Source: Algorimicrobium sp002414705
Lineage (GTDB): Bacteria; Bacteroidota; Bacteroidia; Flavobacteriales; Flavobacteriaceae
Length of the DNA: 22,572 nucleotides
Direction of reading: 5' to 3'
Assembly (NCBI GenBank): GCA_963972425.1
Contig: CAXAUF010000048.1
Span: 1-22,572 of the forward strand
Of the stretch, positions 13,752-21,293 are shown piece after piece. Made by a program: the position numbers and the translations under genes. The notes beneath the pieces were generated by a model that was not told the DNA's origin, made no database searches, and worked only from the letters and a program-made list of their open reading frames with translations. Each line of letters starts with the position of its first letter. Positions within the stretch are counted from its first letter, which is position 1.

Positions 13752-15145
13752 AGCGAAATTGTAGATAGCACATTAAACAGTGTTGCTTTGGTTTTAAAAT
13801 AATCGAATTCTAAATTAATAGCTTTTAATTTGGCATCAATTAATTTTGATTCCCTTGTATTTACTAAAAATATAGAACTCTCACCAAGAAAAAACATACG
13901 CTCTTCAGCTTCTAATAGCGATTCATAATCTGTTACAATTTCACTTGTTAATGTGTTTTGTAAGGTGTAAGATTGTAATTCTTGGTTAATACTACTTATT
14001 TTATTTTGTAGTGTGACTCTGGTAGATTGTATTTCGTATTCTGTATCTAAAAGTTTAAGCTTTGCTAATTTTAAATCTGCGCGTTCTTTTCTTAAAAACA
14101 AAGGAAGACTAACTAAAACACCGCTTTTATAATTTGCCGTATTAAACGTGTTAACTGTTTCTGGTGTTTCTGATAAAAAATTGTATTCTAAATTTATTTT
14201 GGGCAATAAATTATTAGCTGTTAGGCGTTTTTCTATTTCCAATCCTTCATATTTATAATCTAAAGATCGCATTTTTGGATGCAGTGCAATATCAAAATTT
14301 TCTGTATCGAATTCGGATGTTCTCAAGGTGTTGTCTATTTCGAAAACCGTATCCACATCTGGTGTTATATTTGGCTGAAGTTCAATAGGTATGTTATTTT
14401 CTAGCCATAAATAATTGGACAATTCCAGAGTAGATTTAATATATTTTATGCGTGCTTTTTCTGAATTTAGCTTCCTATCATAAAGTGCTATTCTAGATTC
14501 CAAGGTATCTACAGCAGGACGCTCTCCAACCTCATAACTCTTTTTTACACCTTGAAAACGAAGTTCCGCGTTAGCAACAAAAGCTTCAAAAACAGTTTTT
14601 TCATTATAAGATCTTAACCAATTAAAATAAGTAACGGCAGCTTCATAAAGAATATTATTGACCGCTAATTGTCTATCAGCTGCAGCTTGTTCAACAAAAA
14701 GTTTAGATTGCTTTAGCATGGCCATGCGTTCATTCATGAGGAGTCCTTTTGCTAAATTAACAGAAACACCTACGCTATATAAACCATCTGTAGGAACATT
14801 GGCTTCTGGATTTAGAAAAACACCATCATTTTCCTCAAAGTTCCCTTTAAACTCAACACCATACCACGTAGGAATTTTAAAAGTTGCATTTAACTTATCG
14901 TAATATTCTGCACTTTTAAACTTTTTCCTAGCGTAATCAACTTCAAATTTTGGATCGAAAGCACCACGAGATTTTAATAATTTAATATCACTTTCATCTA
15001 TAATTAAATTAGCTTGTTTTACAACAGGATGAAATGCTTTAACGTAGCCTAAATATTCAGAAAGACTCATAACAGAATCCAAGGCATTTTGAGTAAAACC
15101 AGTTATACTAAAAAATAAAAAAAGACTAACAATCAATGATTTCAT
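13748..15145 (-). CDS. TolC-family outer membrane efflux protein
   Basis: A protein of 465 residues from the chosen ATG at 15145, which starts the signal peptide MKSLIVSLFLFFSITGFTQ. The longer frame from 15169 would put a charged MHHQKRNK before it. The rest is an all-helical TolC-type protein: LSEYLGYVKAFHPVVKQANL, long amphipathic stretches with regular Lys/Glu/Leu, and paired repeats with GEKRPAV-like and GESSIFLVNTRESKLIDA segments. It should form the trimeric outer-membrane channel for the HlyD/ABC pair upstream. The start codon is one base past the HlyD stop, so the two are probably translationally coupled. Last gene of the operon; stop overlaps the cold-shock gene. Confidence 0.88.
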   Translation of the reverse strand: MKSLIVSLFLFFSITGFTQNALDSVMSLSEYLGYVKAFHPVVKQANLIIDESDIKLLKSRGAFDPKFEVDYARKKFKSAEYYDKLNATFKIPTWYGVEFKGNFEENDGVFLNPEANVPTDGLYSVGVSVNLAKGLLMNERMAMLKQSKLFVEQAAADRQLAVNNILYEAAVTYFNWLRSYNEKTVFEAFVANAELRFQGVKKSYEVGERPAVDTLESRIALYDRKLNSEKARIKYIKSTLELSNYLWLENNIPIELQPNITPDVDTVFEIDNTLRTSEFDTENFDIALHPKMRSLDYKYEGLEIEKRLTANNLLPKINLEYNFLSETPETVNTFNTANYKSGVLVSLPLFLRKERADLKLAKLKLLDTEYEIQSTRVTLQNKISSINQELQSYTLQNTLTSEIVTDYESLLEAEERMFFLGESSIFLVNTRESKLIDAKLKAINLEFDYFKTKATLFNVLSTISL

Positions 15146-15146
15146 T

Positions 15147-16502
15147 TTATTCCTTTTTTGATGATGCATTTTTTTTACTTGATGGGTTGTAATAATCCGG
15201 TGGAAAGCTATTTAATTGTCGCCATATTTCAAACCAAATTGGCACATCATTTAATAGCGCAATTGTTCTTGCACCAGAGCCAACACGAATAGCATCTGGC
15301 CATTTATGATCCGTTTCATCTGGCTTTAGCAAAACCCTATATTTTCCATTAATACTAATGTAGTTTTCTATTGCAACTACCGTTGCTCCATAGGTTCCAT
15401 AAGATGCGTTTGGCCAACCACTAAAAACAATTGCAGGCCAACCATCAAATTGTACACGTGCTTTTTCCCCAACATGTAGTAAAGGTAAATCAATAGGAGT
15501 TACAAAGGTTTCTACAGCAAAATCAAATTCAAATGGCATGATACTAACCAATTCTTGACCTTCTTTAAATGTTTCACCTATACCACCAATTAGCGCTTTA
15601 TTTATATATCCTTTTTGAGGAGCTGTTACATAAAGTAAGTCGCTTCGCATTTTGTAGTTAGTATATTCATTTTCTAATTTAGTAACCTGTGCAGATGCAT
15701 CAAACTGACTAGATTGAGCTGTAAACATATCACTTTGGGCTTTGGAAACTTTATCAGCATATTCGGCACTAATTCTACTAATTTCAACTTCGGCATTAAT
15801 AACTTCATTAATACTAGCTAAAAACTTGTTTTCTTGAGAGATTAGTTTTGCTGTGTTTTCCTGTTGTTTTAAGCGTTTTTCTTCAACATCTTTAACTGCT
15901 TTTAAACCTTCCTCTTGTAGTGTAACGGTACGTTGATATTGGGTTTCAGCAATGTTTAAATTTGTTTTAGCTGCCTCTGTATCTATACTATCACTTTTAA
16001 CTTTTAATTTGGCTTGCAATAATTTATTTTCAGCTTGTCTTAATTTTAGAATTTTTTCCTGACGTAATGCTACAATTTGTCTATTCAGAGCGCCAACTTT
16101 TCCTTGATATGCTTCAACTGAAGACGATTTAGCATCAATTTGATTACCTGTTCTGGATACTAATTGCGAATCAAAATATTCACTTTTCACTTCTGAAATA
16201 CGAAGAATAGTATCGCCTTTTTCAACGGTATCACCTTCTAAAACATACCATTGCTCAATACGTCCAGGTATTTGCGATTGTATAGTTTGTGGTCTTTGAT
16301 TAGGTTTTAGTGTTGTAACACTTCCGTTACCCGTAATATTTTGAGTCCATGGAAGGAATAAAATAATGATTACTATGATGGCAAAACCTAACAAAAACAG
16401 ATTAAAAGTTCTGTAATATTTCTTATCAAATACCATTTTACCTGATTTGAATTGGGTCAAATCAAGTTTTTCTTTCATTGTATTGTTTGTAATATTTAAC
16501 AT
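15147..16502 (-). CDS. HlyD-family membrane fusion (periplasmic adaptor) protein
   Basis: A 451-residue adaptor of a type I-like export system. A cytoplasmic N-terminus is followed by one membrane helix at about 33-52. A lipoyl-like half motif (QTIQSQIPGRIEQWYVLEGD, 72-91) then leads into a long alpha-helical coiled-coil hairpin at about 125-290, rich in Gln/Lys/Glu/Ala. The second lipoyl half (VTAPQKGYINKALIGGIGETFKEGQ) and a beta-barrel domain (VGEKARVQFDGWP) follow. It should bridge the ABC exporter to the TolC channel. It starts two bases after the ABC stop; a second ATG at 16478 is possible. The Ser/Lys-rich C-terminal tail is probably flexible. Confidence 0.9.
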   Translation of the reverse strand: MLNITNNTMKEKLDLTQFKSGKMVFDKKYYRTFNLFLLGFAIIVIIILFLPWTQNITGNGSVTTLKPNQRPQTIQSQIPGRIEQWYVLEGDTVEKGDTILRISEVKSEYFDSQLVSRTGNQIDAKSSSVEAYQGKVGALNRQIVALRQEKILKLRQAENKLLQAKLKVKSDSIDTEAAKTNLNIAETQYQRTVTLQEEGLKAVKDVEEKRLKQQENTAKLISQENKFLASINEVINAEVEISRISAEYADKVSKAQSDMFTAQSSQFDASAQVTKLENEYTNYKMRSDLLYVTAPQKGYINKALIGGIGETFKEGQELVSIMPFEFDFAVETFVTPIDLPLLHVGEKARVQFDGWPAIVFSGWPNASYGTYGATVVAIENYISINGKYRVLLKPDETDHKWPDAIRVGSGARTIALLNDVPIWFEIWRQLNSFPPDYYNPSSKKNASSKKE

Positions 16503-16504
16503 AC

Positions 16505-18172
16505 TTATTGTGTGTTAGATTTTAATTCTCCCTTTTCTAAAGCTATTATATGGTTGCAATACGTTTTCCAATTATGATTTCGTGCTACAATAATAAGTGA
16601 CCATGGATTATCTTTATGAGCTAAAAACTCAATGATTTTATTGGCTTCTGAATCTTCCACCAAATCCAACGGATCTTCTAAAATTAAAATTTTAGGTTTG
16701 GTGATAATAGCTCGCGCTAAAATTATTTTTTTAGAGGTGGTATGGGCCATGGTTCGTCCTTCAGGATGAATAATAGTTTGTAACCCATTTTTTTGTTCTC
16801 TAATAAATTCGGTTAACCATACATTGTCAAGTGCTTTGTAAATCTCCTGATCTGTTATGTTTGGGTTTCCAAATGTTATATTTTCACGAATGGTACCAAT
16901 AAATGGCGTTTCTTCAGATAATGAAATACCCAATTGAGAACGATAATAATTTAAATTAACACTCTCTAACGACATATTATTAACAATTATATTACCAGAT
17001 GTAGGCTGAATAACTCCTGATATTAAACGTAATAAGCTTGATTTTCCAGAACCACTTTTGCCTGTTATTAAAACACGGCTTTTAGGTGTAATACTGAAAG
17101 AAATTTTGTTTAGAATTGGTAGATCTCTATGATCAACACTGTAACAAACCTTTTCTAAATCTATGGTTAAAGATTCAGATAAATTAGATTTTTCGCCATC
17201 TTGAGATTCTATAGTTTTATCTACAACTTCACCTAATTTTTCAAATGACGTTAACACATCATAAAACGTTTCTAAACCTAAAATAAGTTTTTCAACAGAT
17301 GCGATAATTAAGATAATAATAATTTCTGCAGCAACAAATTGACCAATATTCATTTCCTGATTCAATACTAAAGCACCACCAATAGTTAACAATCCAGCAG
17401 TTACAACTACTTTAAACGTTATCATTTGGATAAATTGAGTCATTAAAATTTTAAAATGACTCTCACGAGCTTTTAAATATTTTTCAACTAAAGCATCATT
17501 TTTAGTTATGGCCAAATTGGTATTTCCAGACAATTTAAAACTAACAACCGTACGTGCAATTTCCTGAATCCAATGCACAACCATATACTTCATTTTCGAT
17601 TCCTGAATACTAGTTTCTAAACCGCGAACAGCCGTATATTTTAAAACAATATATACCAACACAAAAAGAAAAACACCAAAAATGATAAAAAATGGATGGT
17701 AAAAAGATAATAATATTAATGAGAAAACAATTTGCAAAATAGCTGCAGGAATATCAATTAAAATTTTTGATATTCCTTTTTGAATTGTAATGGTATCAAA
17801 AAAACGGTTTGCTAATTCTGGTGGATAGTAATTACGAAGTTCATTCATACTAATTTTAGGGAAACGGTAGGTCATTTCAAAAGATGAACGTGTGAAAATT
17901 CGTTGCTGAATGGTTTCTATAATTCGCAATTGCATAAGTCTTAATGCTCCTGAAAAGATAATTCCCAAAGTTACCAAAACAACTAATACAATCCATGAAG
18001 TAGATACTTGAGCTCCTAGCAATAAATTTATAATAGCTTGAATACCCAACGGAAGAGATAATGCAACTATTCCTGAAAACACAGCATAATATACAATTTG
18101 CAAGATATCTTTTCTCTCTAATTTCAGCAAACCCATAAAGCGTTGCCATGGTGACATTTTAAGTAAAGACAT
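16505..18172 (-). CDS. ABC exporter (fused TMD-NBD) with degenerate ATPase motifs
   Basis: A 555-residue type I exporter half-transporter. The transmembrane domain occupies about 20-310, with hydrophobic segments near 25-45, 58-80, 140-158, 160-180, 250-272 and 278-298. It has no N-terminal C39 peptidase domain. The nucleotide-binding domain spans about 335-550. Walker A is intact (TGKSGSGKSS, 370-379). The other motifs depart from consensus. The Q-loop position is Ser419, and the LSGGQ signature is replaced by MAHTT (475-479). Walker B plus catalytic Glu read LILED (496-500), with Asp and Glu exchanged. The switch His aligns with Arg531. It should pair with itself and with HlyD and TolC to export an unknown substrate. 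Weak or altered ATP hydrolysis is an inference. The gap to tetR is five bases. Confidence 0.88.
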   Translation of the reverse strand: MSLLKMSPWQRFMGLLKLERKDILQIVYYAVFSGIVALSLPLGIQAIINLLLGAQVSTSWIVLVVLVTLGIIFSGALRLMQLRIIETIQQRIFTRSSFEMTYRFPKISMNELRNYYPPELANRFFDTITIQKGISKILIDIPAAILQIVFSLILLSFYHPFFIIFGVFLFVLVYIVLKYTAVRGLETSIQESKMKYMVVHWIQEIARTVVSFKLSGNTNLAITKNDALVEKYLKARESHFKILMTQFIQMITFKVVVTAGLLTIGGALVLNQEMNIGQFVAAEIIIILIIASVEKLILGLETFYDVLTSFEKLGEVVDKTIESQDGEKSNLSESLTIDLEKVCYSVDHRDLPILNKISFSITPKSRVLITGKSGSGKSSLLRLISGVIQPTSGNIIVNNMSLESVNLNYYRSQLGISLSEETPFIGTIRENITFGNPNITDQEIYKALDNVWLTEFIREQKNGLQTIIHPEGRTMAHTTSKKIILARAIITKPKILILEDPLDLVEDSEANKIIEFLAHKDNPWSLIIVARNHNWKTYCNHIIALEKGELKSNTQ

Positions 18173-18177
18173 AATTT

Positions 18178-18849
18178 CTATTTTAAAGCTTTTTTGGTTA
18201 AATCTACGAAGAATTTCGAGGAATCGTTACTGTTCTTACAATTAGTTAATGTAGAAAAATGATGCATTAAAAAGTGCTGATGCAAACCTCCTTCAATAAT
18301 ATTACTAGCTAAACTTAAAGCATGAGTATAATTTGAATTAACATCCAAAATTAAGTTACTTAATCTGTTAATTACGCGCTTATATATACTAAAATACCCT
18401 TCCTTATTTTCTTTGTCTACTTCTTTTGTGGAAAAAGATTTCGAGTTTTCATTTATAATAATTCGGTTTAGCGCTATTTCGTTAATATGGCTGAAAGATT
18501 GATCTTCTGTTACTGTTTTGGTTAGTATCTCTATTGCCTTAATAAGTTTATCTTTTGGATTAGAAACACTGTGCGTTTCAAAAACTAATTGATACTCTAT
18601 CCAAGCCCAATACCAAGATGTTAAATACAGTAACAATTTATGCTTGCTTTCAAAATATCTATAAATAGAACTTTCATTAGATTCAATTTGAATTCCTAAT
18701 TTCTTAAAAGTGAAATTTTCAAATCCAATATCATCTATTAATAGAATACTATGCTCAATAATGCGCTTTCCCAAATCTGTAGATTCAGGATCCTTTACAT
18801 ATATTATTTCTGGCACTACAATCTTAATATTTGAAAGTAAACTTTTCAT
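18178..18849 (-). CDS. TetR/AcrR-family transcriptional regulator of the export operon
   Basis: A 223-residue regulator. The helix-turn-helix lies at about 44-76 (GFENFTFKKLGIQIESNESS, then IYRYFESKHKLL), a clear TetR signature. An N-terminal extension of about 25 residues precedes it. The ligand-binding half (80-223) is not similar to any regulator I recognise. It is the first gene of the operon, five bases before the ABC exporter, so it most likely represses its own operon and responds to an exported compound. The promoter 13-25 bases upstream carries a 21-bp palindrome that overlaps the -7 box, a classic arrangement for an autorepressor. The ATG at 18849 fits the promoter, with a leader of about 13 bases. 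Confidence 0.88.
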   Translation of the reverse strand: MKSLLSNIKIVVPEIIYVKDPESTDLGKRIIEHSILLIDDIGFENFTFKKLGIQIESNESSIYRYFESKHKLLLYLTSWYWAWIEYQLVFETHSVSNPKDKLIKAIEILTKTVTEDQSFSHINEIALNRIIINENSKSFSTKEVDKENKEGYFSIYKRVINRLSNLILDVNSNYTHALSLASNIIEGGLHQHFLMHHFSTLTNCKNSNDSSKFFVDLTKKALK

Positions 18850-18867
18850 ATTAAATTATTTTAAACG

Positions 18868-18875
18868 CAAATATA
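18868..18875 (-). promoter_or_regulatory. -7 promoter box of the tetR-ABC-HlyD-TolC operon
   Basis: On the minus strand this reads TATATTTG, a full TAnnTTTG match 19 bases before the tetR ATG at 18849. Its upstream half is inside the palindrome at 18872-18892. No -33 TTG is apparent. Confidence 0.6.
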
Positions 18876-18892
18876 ATAGTAATACTATTATA
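18872..18892. promoter_or_regulatory. Probable TetR operator, perfect 21-bp palindrome
   Basis: The arm TATAATAGTA (18872-18881) and its exact reverse complement TACTATTATA (18883-18892) flank a single central A. It overlaps the -7 box of the tetR operon by four bases, so a bound dimer should block RNA polymerase. Two further ACTATT copies lie at 18897-18902 and 18905-18910, possibly extra half-sites. Confidence 0.65.
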
Positions 18893-18970
18893 AAAAACTA
18901 TTTAACTATTAAAATTTTATTAAAATGATTTTAAATGGCGGATTAGGACCAATAAAAGTGAGTAAAAAAT

Positions 18971-18978
18971 TATATTTG
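18971..18978 (+). promoter_or_regulatory. -7 promoter box for the YdjM-type hydrolase gene
   Basis: TATATTTG matches TAnnTTTG. It lies 98 bases before the ATG at 19076, which predicts a leader of about 90 bases. The 226 bases between tetR and this gene otherwise hold the TetR operator and AT-rich sequence with no credible reading frame. Confidence 0.4.
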
Positions 18979-19075
18979 AATTTCTAAATTAAATTCGAAT
19001 AAATTATAATAAGAAACCTGTAAATAGTGTTATTTTAATAAATCATTAATAATAGTACTGTGGGAAAATCAAGCA

Positions 19076-20077
19076 ATGGATTCATTAACACAAATAGTAT
19101 TAGGTGCTGCAGTTGGCGAAGTTGTTTTAGGTAAAAAAGTTGGGAATAAAGCTTTACTTTATGGTGCCATTGCTGGTACTATTCCCGATTTAGATGTATT
19201 AGCATCCTTGTTTACAGATACAGTTTCCGCATTAGAAATTCATAGAGGTTTTACACATTCTATAGTATTCTCTATTCTTTTTGCGCCAATTTTAGGGTGG
19301 TTAGTTTCCAGATATGAGCACTATAAAGATGTAAAAGACTGGTCTTGGTTATTCTTCTGGGCATTTGTAACGCACCCCATTTTAGATGCACATACCACTT
19401 GGGGAACTCAACTTTTTTGGCCTTTTGATTTACGCTTGGCTTTTAAAACCATATTTGTAATAGATCCAATTTACACTTTGCCTTTTTTAGTGTTTGTAAT
19501 TTTAGCCATGTTTCAAAAACGTACTTCTAAAAAACGGCAATTTTATAATTGTACTGGTTTATTAATAAGTACTGCCTATTTAGCGCTTACATTTATTTTA
19601 AAATGGACGGCTTTTACAAGGTTTGAGGAGGCACTTGCAACACAAAACATAAGTTACAATCAAATAGATACCAGACCTGCGCCTTTAAATACCATATTAT
19701 GGAGCGCTAATGTGGAAACCGATGATGCTTATTTGTTAGGAAACTACTCATATTTTGATACAAAACCCATTTCGTTTAATTCTTACCCTAAAAATCACGA
19801 TTTAATTGAAGATATTTTAGATAATGAAAAAATGCAACGCATGATTCAGATTTCTGAAGGTTGGTTTACCATAACACAAAAAAATAATAACTTGTATTAT
19901 AATGATTTACGCTTTGGCTTAATGAGTTTAGAACCAAATTCTGAAAGCTTTGTTTTTCAGTTTTTAATAGAAATTGATAATAAAACGGGTGATATTAATT
20001 TTATAGAACAACCCAAAAGTCCGCCAGATGCTAAAAAATTATTGTCACAACTTTGGGGTCGCATAAAAGGAAATTAA
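19076..20077 (+). CDS. YdjM-type membrane-bound metal-dependent hydrolase
   Basis: A 333-residue inner-membrane protein of the YdjM/LexA-regulated hydrolase family (DUF457). The N-terminus MDSLTQIVLGAAVGEVVLGK, the GTIPDLDV motif and HRGFTHS (about 60-66) are family marks. So is HPILDAHTTWGTQLFWPF around 102-119, whose His and Asp residues are probable metal ligands. Membrane segments lie at about 64-80, 92-106, 130-148 and 160-178. The C-terminal ~150 residues are soluble and not recognised. The chemical substrate is not known for the family. No LexA-type operator is evident here. The gene diverges from the tetR operon and its stop shares TTAA with the opposing ABC-2 permease gene. Confidence 0.85.
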   Translation: MDSLTQIVLGAAVGEVVLGKKVGNKALLYGAIAGTIPDLDVLASLFTDTVSALEIHRGFTHSIVFSILFAPILGWLVSRYEHYKDVKDWSWLFFWAFVTHPILDAHTTWGTQLFWPFDLRLAFKTIFVIDPIYTLPFLVFVILAMFQKRTSKKRQFYNCTGLLISTAYLALTFILKWTAFTRFEEALATQNISYNQIDTRPAPLNTILWSANVETDDAYLLGNYSYFDTKPISFNSYPKNHDLIEDILDNEKMQRMIQISEGWFTITQKNNNLYYNDLRFGLMSLEPNSESFVFQFLIEIDNKTGDINFIEQPKSPPDAKKLLSQLWGRIKGN

Positions 20078-21195
20078 TTGGTTTTCTTATAACTCCAAAC
20101 TGCAAGTATATTCATAATCAACGCGTATAAAACCGTTTTTATTAGTTGAGGCAAAATATCCATAAAGCTAGAACCTTTAAGCATAACCATACGCATCACT
20201 TCAACAAAGTATTTAATAGGATTAAATTCTGTGAGCATTTGAGCCCATTGTGGCATACTTTCAATTGGTGTAAATAAACCACTCATGAGAATAAAAATAA
20301 CAATAAAAAACCACGCAATAAACATGGCTTGCTGTTGGGTATCTGTAAAATTTGAAATAAATAAACCCATACCTAATATGACTAACAAATAGATAGACGT
20401 ATATCCATAAAGAAGCAACAAACTTCCTACAATAGGAACATTAAAAATGACTTTTGAAATTAGTAAGCCAACAGTTAAAATTCCCAATCCAATAATCCAA
20501 AATGGAAAAAGTTTCCCAATAATAAATTGACTTTTCCTTATTGGTGTTACATTTATCTGCTCCAAAGTTCCAATTTCTTTTTCGCGTACAATATTCATAC
20601 TCGAAAGAAAAAGCGTTATCATACTAACCAATAAAACCAAAATACCAGGAACCATAAATGTTTTATAATTTAAGGTTTTATTATACCAGAATAAGGGTAT
20701 GGTTTCAATACTAATAGGTTGAATTAGATTGTTAGATAAACGCATCGTTTCTAGACTAATATTCTTATTAAAGCGTTTAATAATTTGAGTCATATAAACA
20801 TTCTCAACACCTGCAGCTGCACCATCAATAGCATTAATAGTTACACCTATTTTTACATTTTTTTCTTTAATAATGGTTTGTTCAAAATGTCGTGGAATTT
20901 CCAAAATAACGTCCACATCTCCTTTCAACATAGCTGTGCTTGCTAATTTTCCTGAAGGGTAATCTGCTACAACATTAAAATATGTAGATGCTTGAAATTT
21001 TTCAACGAGTTTCACAGATGTGGTGCTCTTATCATGATCTACATAAGCGAATTTGATATTTTTAACTTCAAAAGTTGCTGCATTAGAAAGAATAATTAAT
21101 TGGAGTAGTGGTAAAACAAAAATAATGGGTAGCATGCCTTTATTTCTAAAGATTTGCTTGAATTCTTTCTGGATGATGTATCGTATTGTTTTCAT
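20074..21195 (-). CDS. ABC-2 type transporter permease (second of pair)
   Basis: A 373-residue permease of the YhhJ/YbhR type. One N-terminal membrane helix (about 22-40) is followed by a large extracytoplasmic domain (45-170). About five more helices follow, near 178-200, 225-250, 257-278, 290-312 and 345-370. The cytoplasmic loop motif NIVREKEIGTLEQINVTPI at 203-221 and the following SQFIIGKLFPF are characteristic of this family. It probably forms the membrane pore together with the upstream permease, powered by the ATPase at the right edge. Related systems export drugs or membrane components; the substrate here is unknown. It lies 98 bases after the first permease and converges on the YdjM-type gene with a shared TTAA. 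Confidence 0.88.
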   Translation of the reverse strand: MKTIRYIIQKEFKQIFRNKGMLPIIFVLPLLQLIILSNAATFEVKNIKFAYVDHDKSTTSVKLVEKFQASTYFNVVADYPSGKLASTAMLKGDVDVILEIPRHFEQTIIKEKNVKIGVTINAIDGAAAGVENVYMTQIIKRFNKNISLETMRLSNNLIQPISIETIPLFWYNKTLNYKTFMVPGILVLLVSMITLFLSSMNIVREKEIGTLEQINVTPIRKSQFIIGKLFPFWIIGLGILTVGLLISKVIFNVPIVGSLLLLYGYTSIYLLVILGMGLFISNFTDTQQQAMFIAWFFIVIFILMSGLFTPIESMPQWAQMLTEFNPIKYFVEVMRMVMLKGSSFMDILPQLIKTVLYALIMNILAVWSYKKTN

Positions 21196-21271
21196 ATAAT
21201 TTTCAACAAACTAGGAATATCTTCATTCAATTAATTGCTTTGTTTTTCGTTCATTAATACTTATAAATTAC

Positions 21272-21290
21272 AACTGCAAACTGCATACTG
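21272..21290. repeat. Heptamer direct repeat in the gap between the two permease genes
   Basis: AACTGCA occurs twice in tandem (21272-21278 and 21279-21285) followed by TACTG, giving about 2.7 units of period seven. It lies in the 98-base gap inside an otherwise tight operon. No hairpin or promoter box is obvious there. Confidence 0.4.
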
Positions 21291-21293
21291 TTC

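Noticed and set aside
14658..14903. An 81-codon plus-strand frame inside the tolC-like gene
   Set aside because: It is antisense to a well-supported coding region and its composition reflects the codon pattern of the real gene.
17877..18149. A 90-codon minus-strand frame within the ABC exporter gene
   Set aside because: It is in another frame of a full-length, well-supported gene and shows no family features.
16505..18172. The ABC exporter as a pseudogene because of its lost motifs
   Set aside because: The frame is full length and tightly spaced with its neighbours, Walker A is intact, and the changed sites keep charge or polarity in part. Decay would more likely leave stops or frameshifts.
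18925..18987. A 20-codon frame (MILNGGLGPIKVSKKLYLNF) between tetR and the YdjM-type gene
   Set aside because: It has no recognisable similarity or clear initiation context, and it spans the -7 box of the downstream gene. Chance is the simplest explanation.
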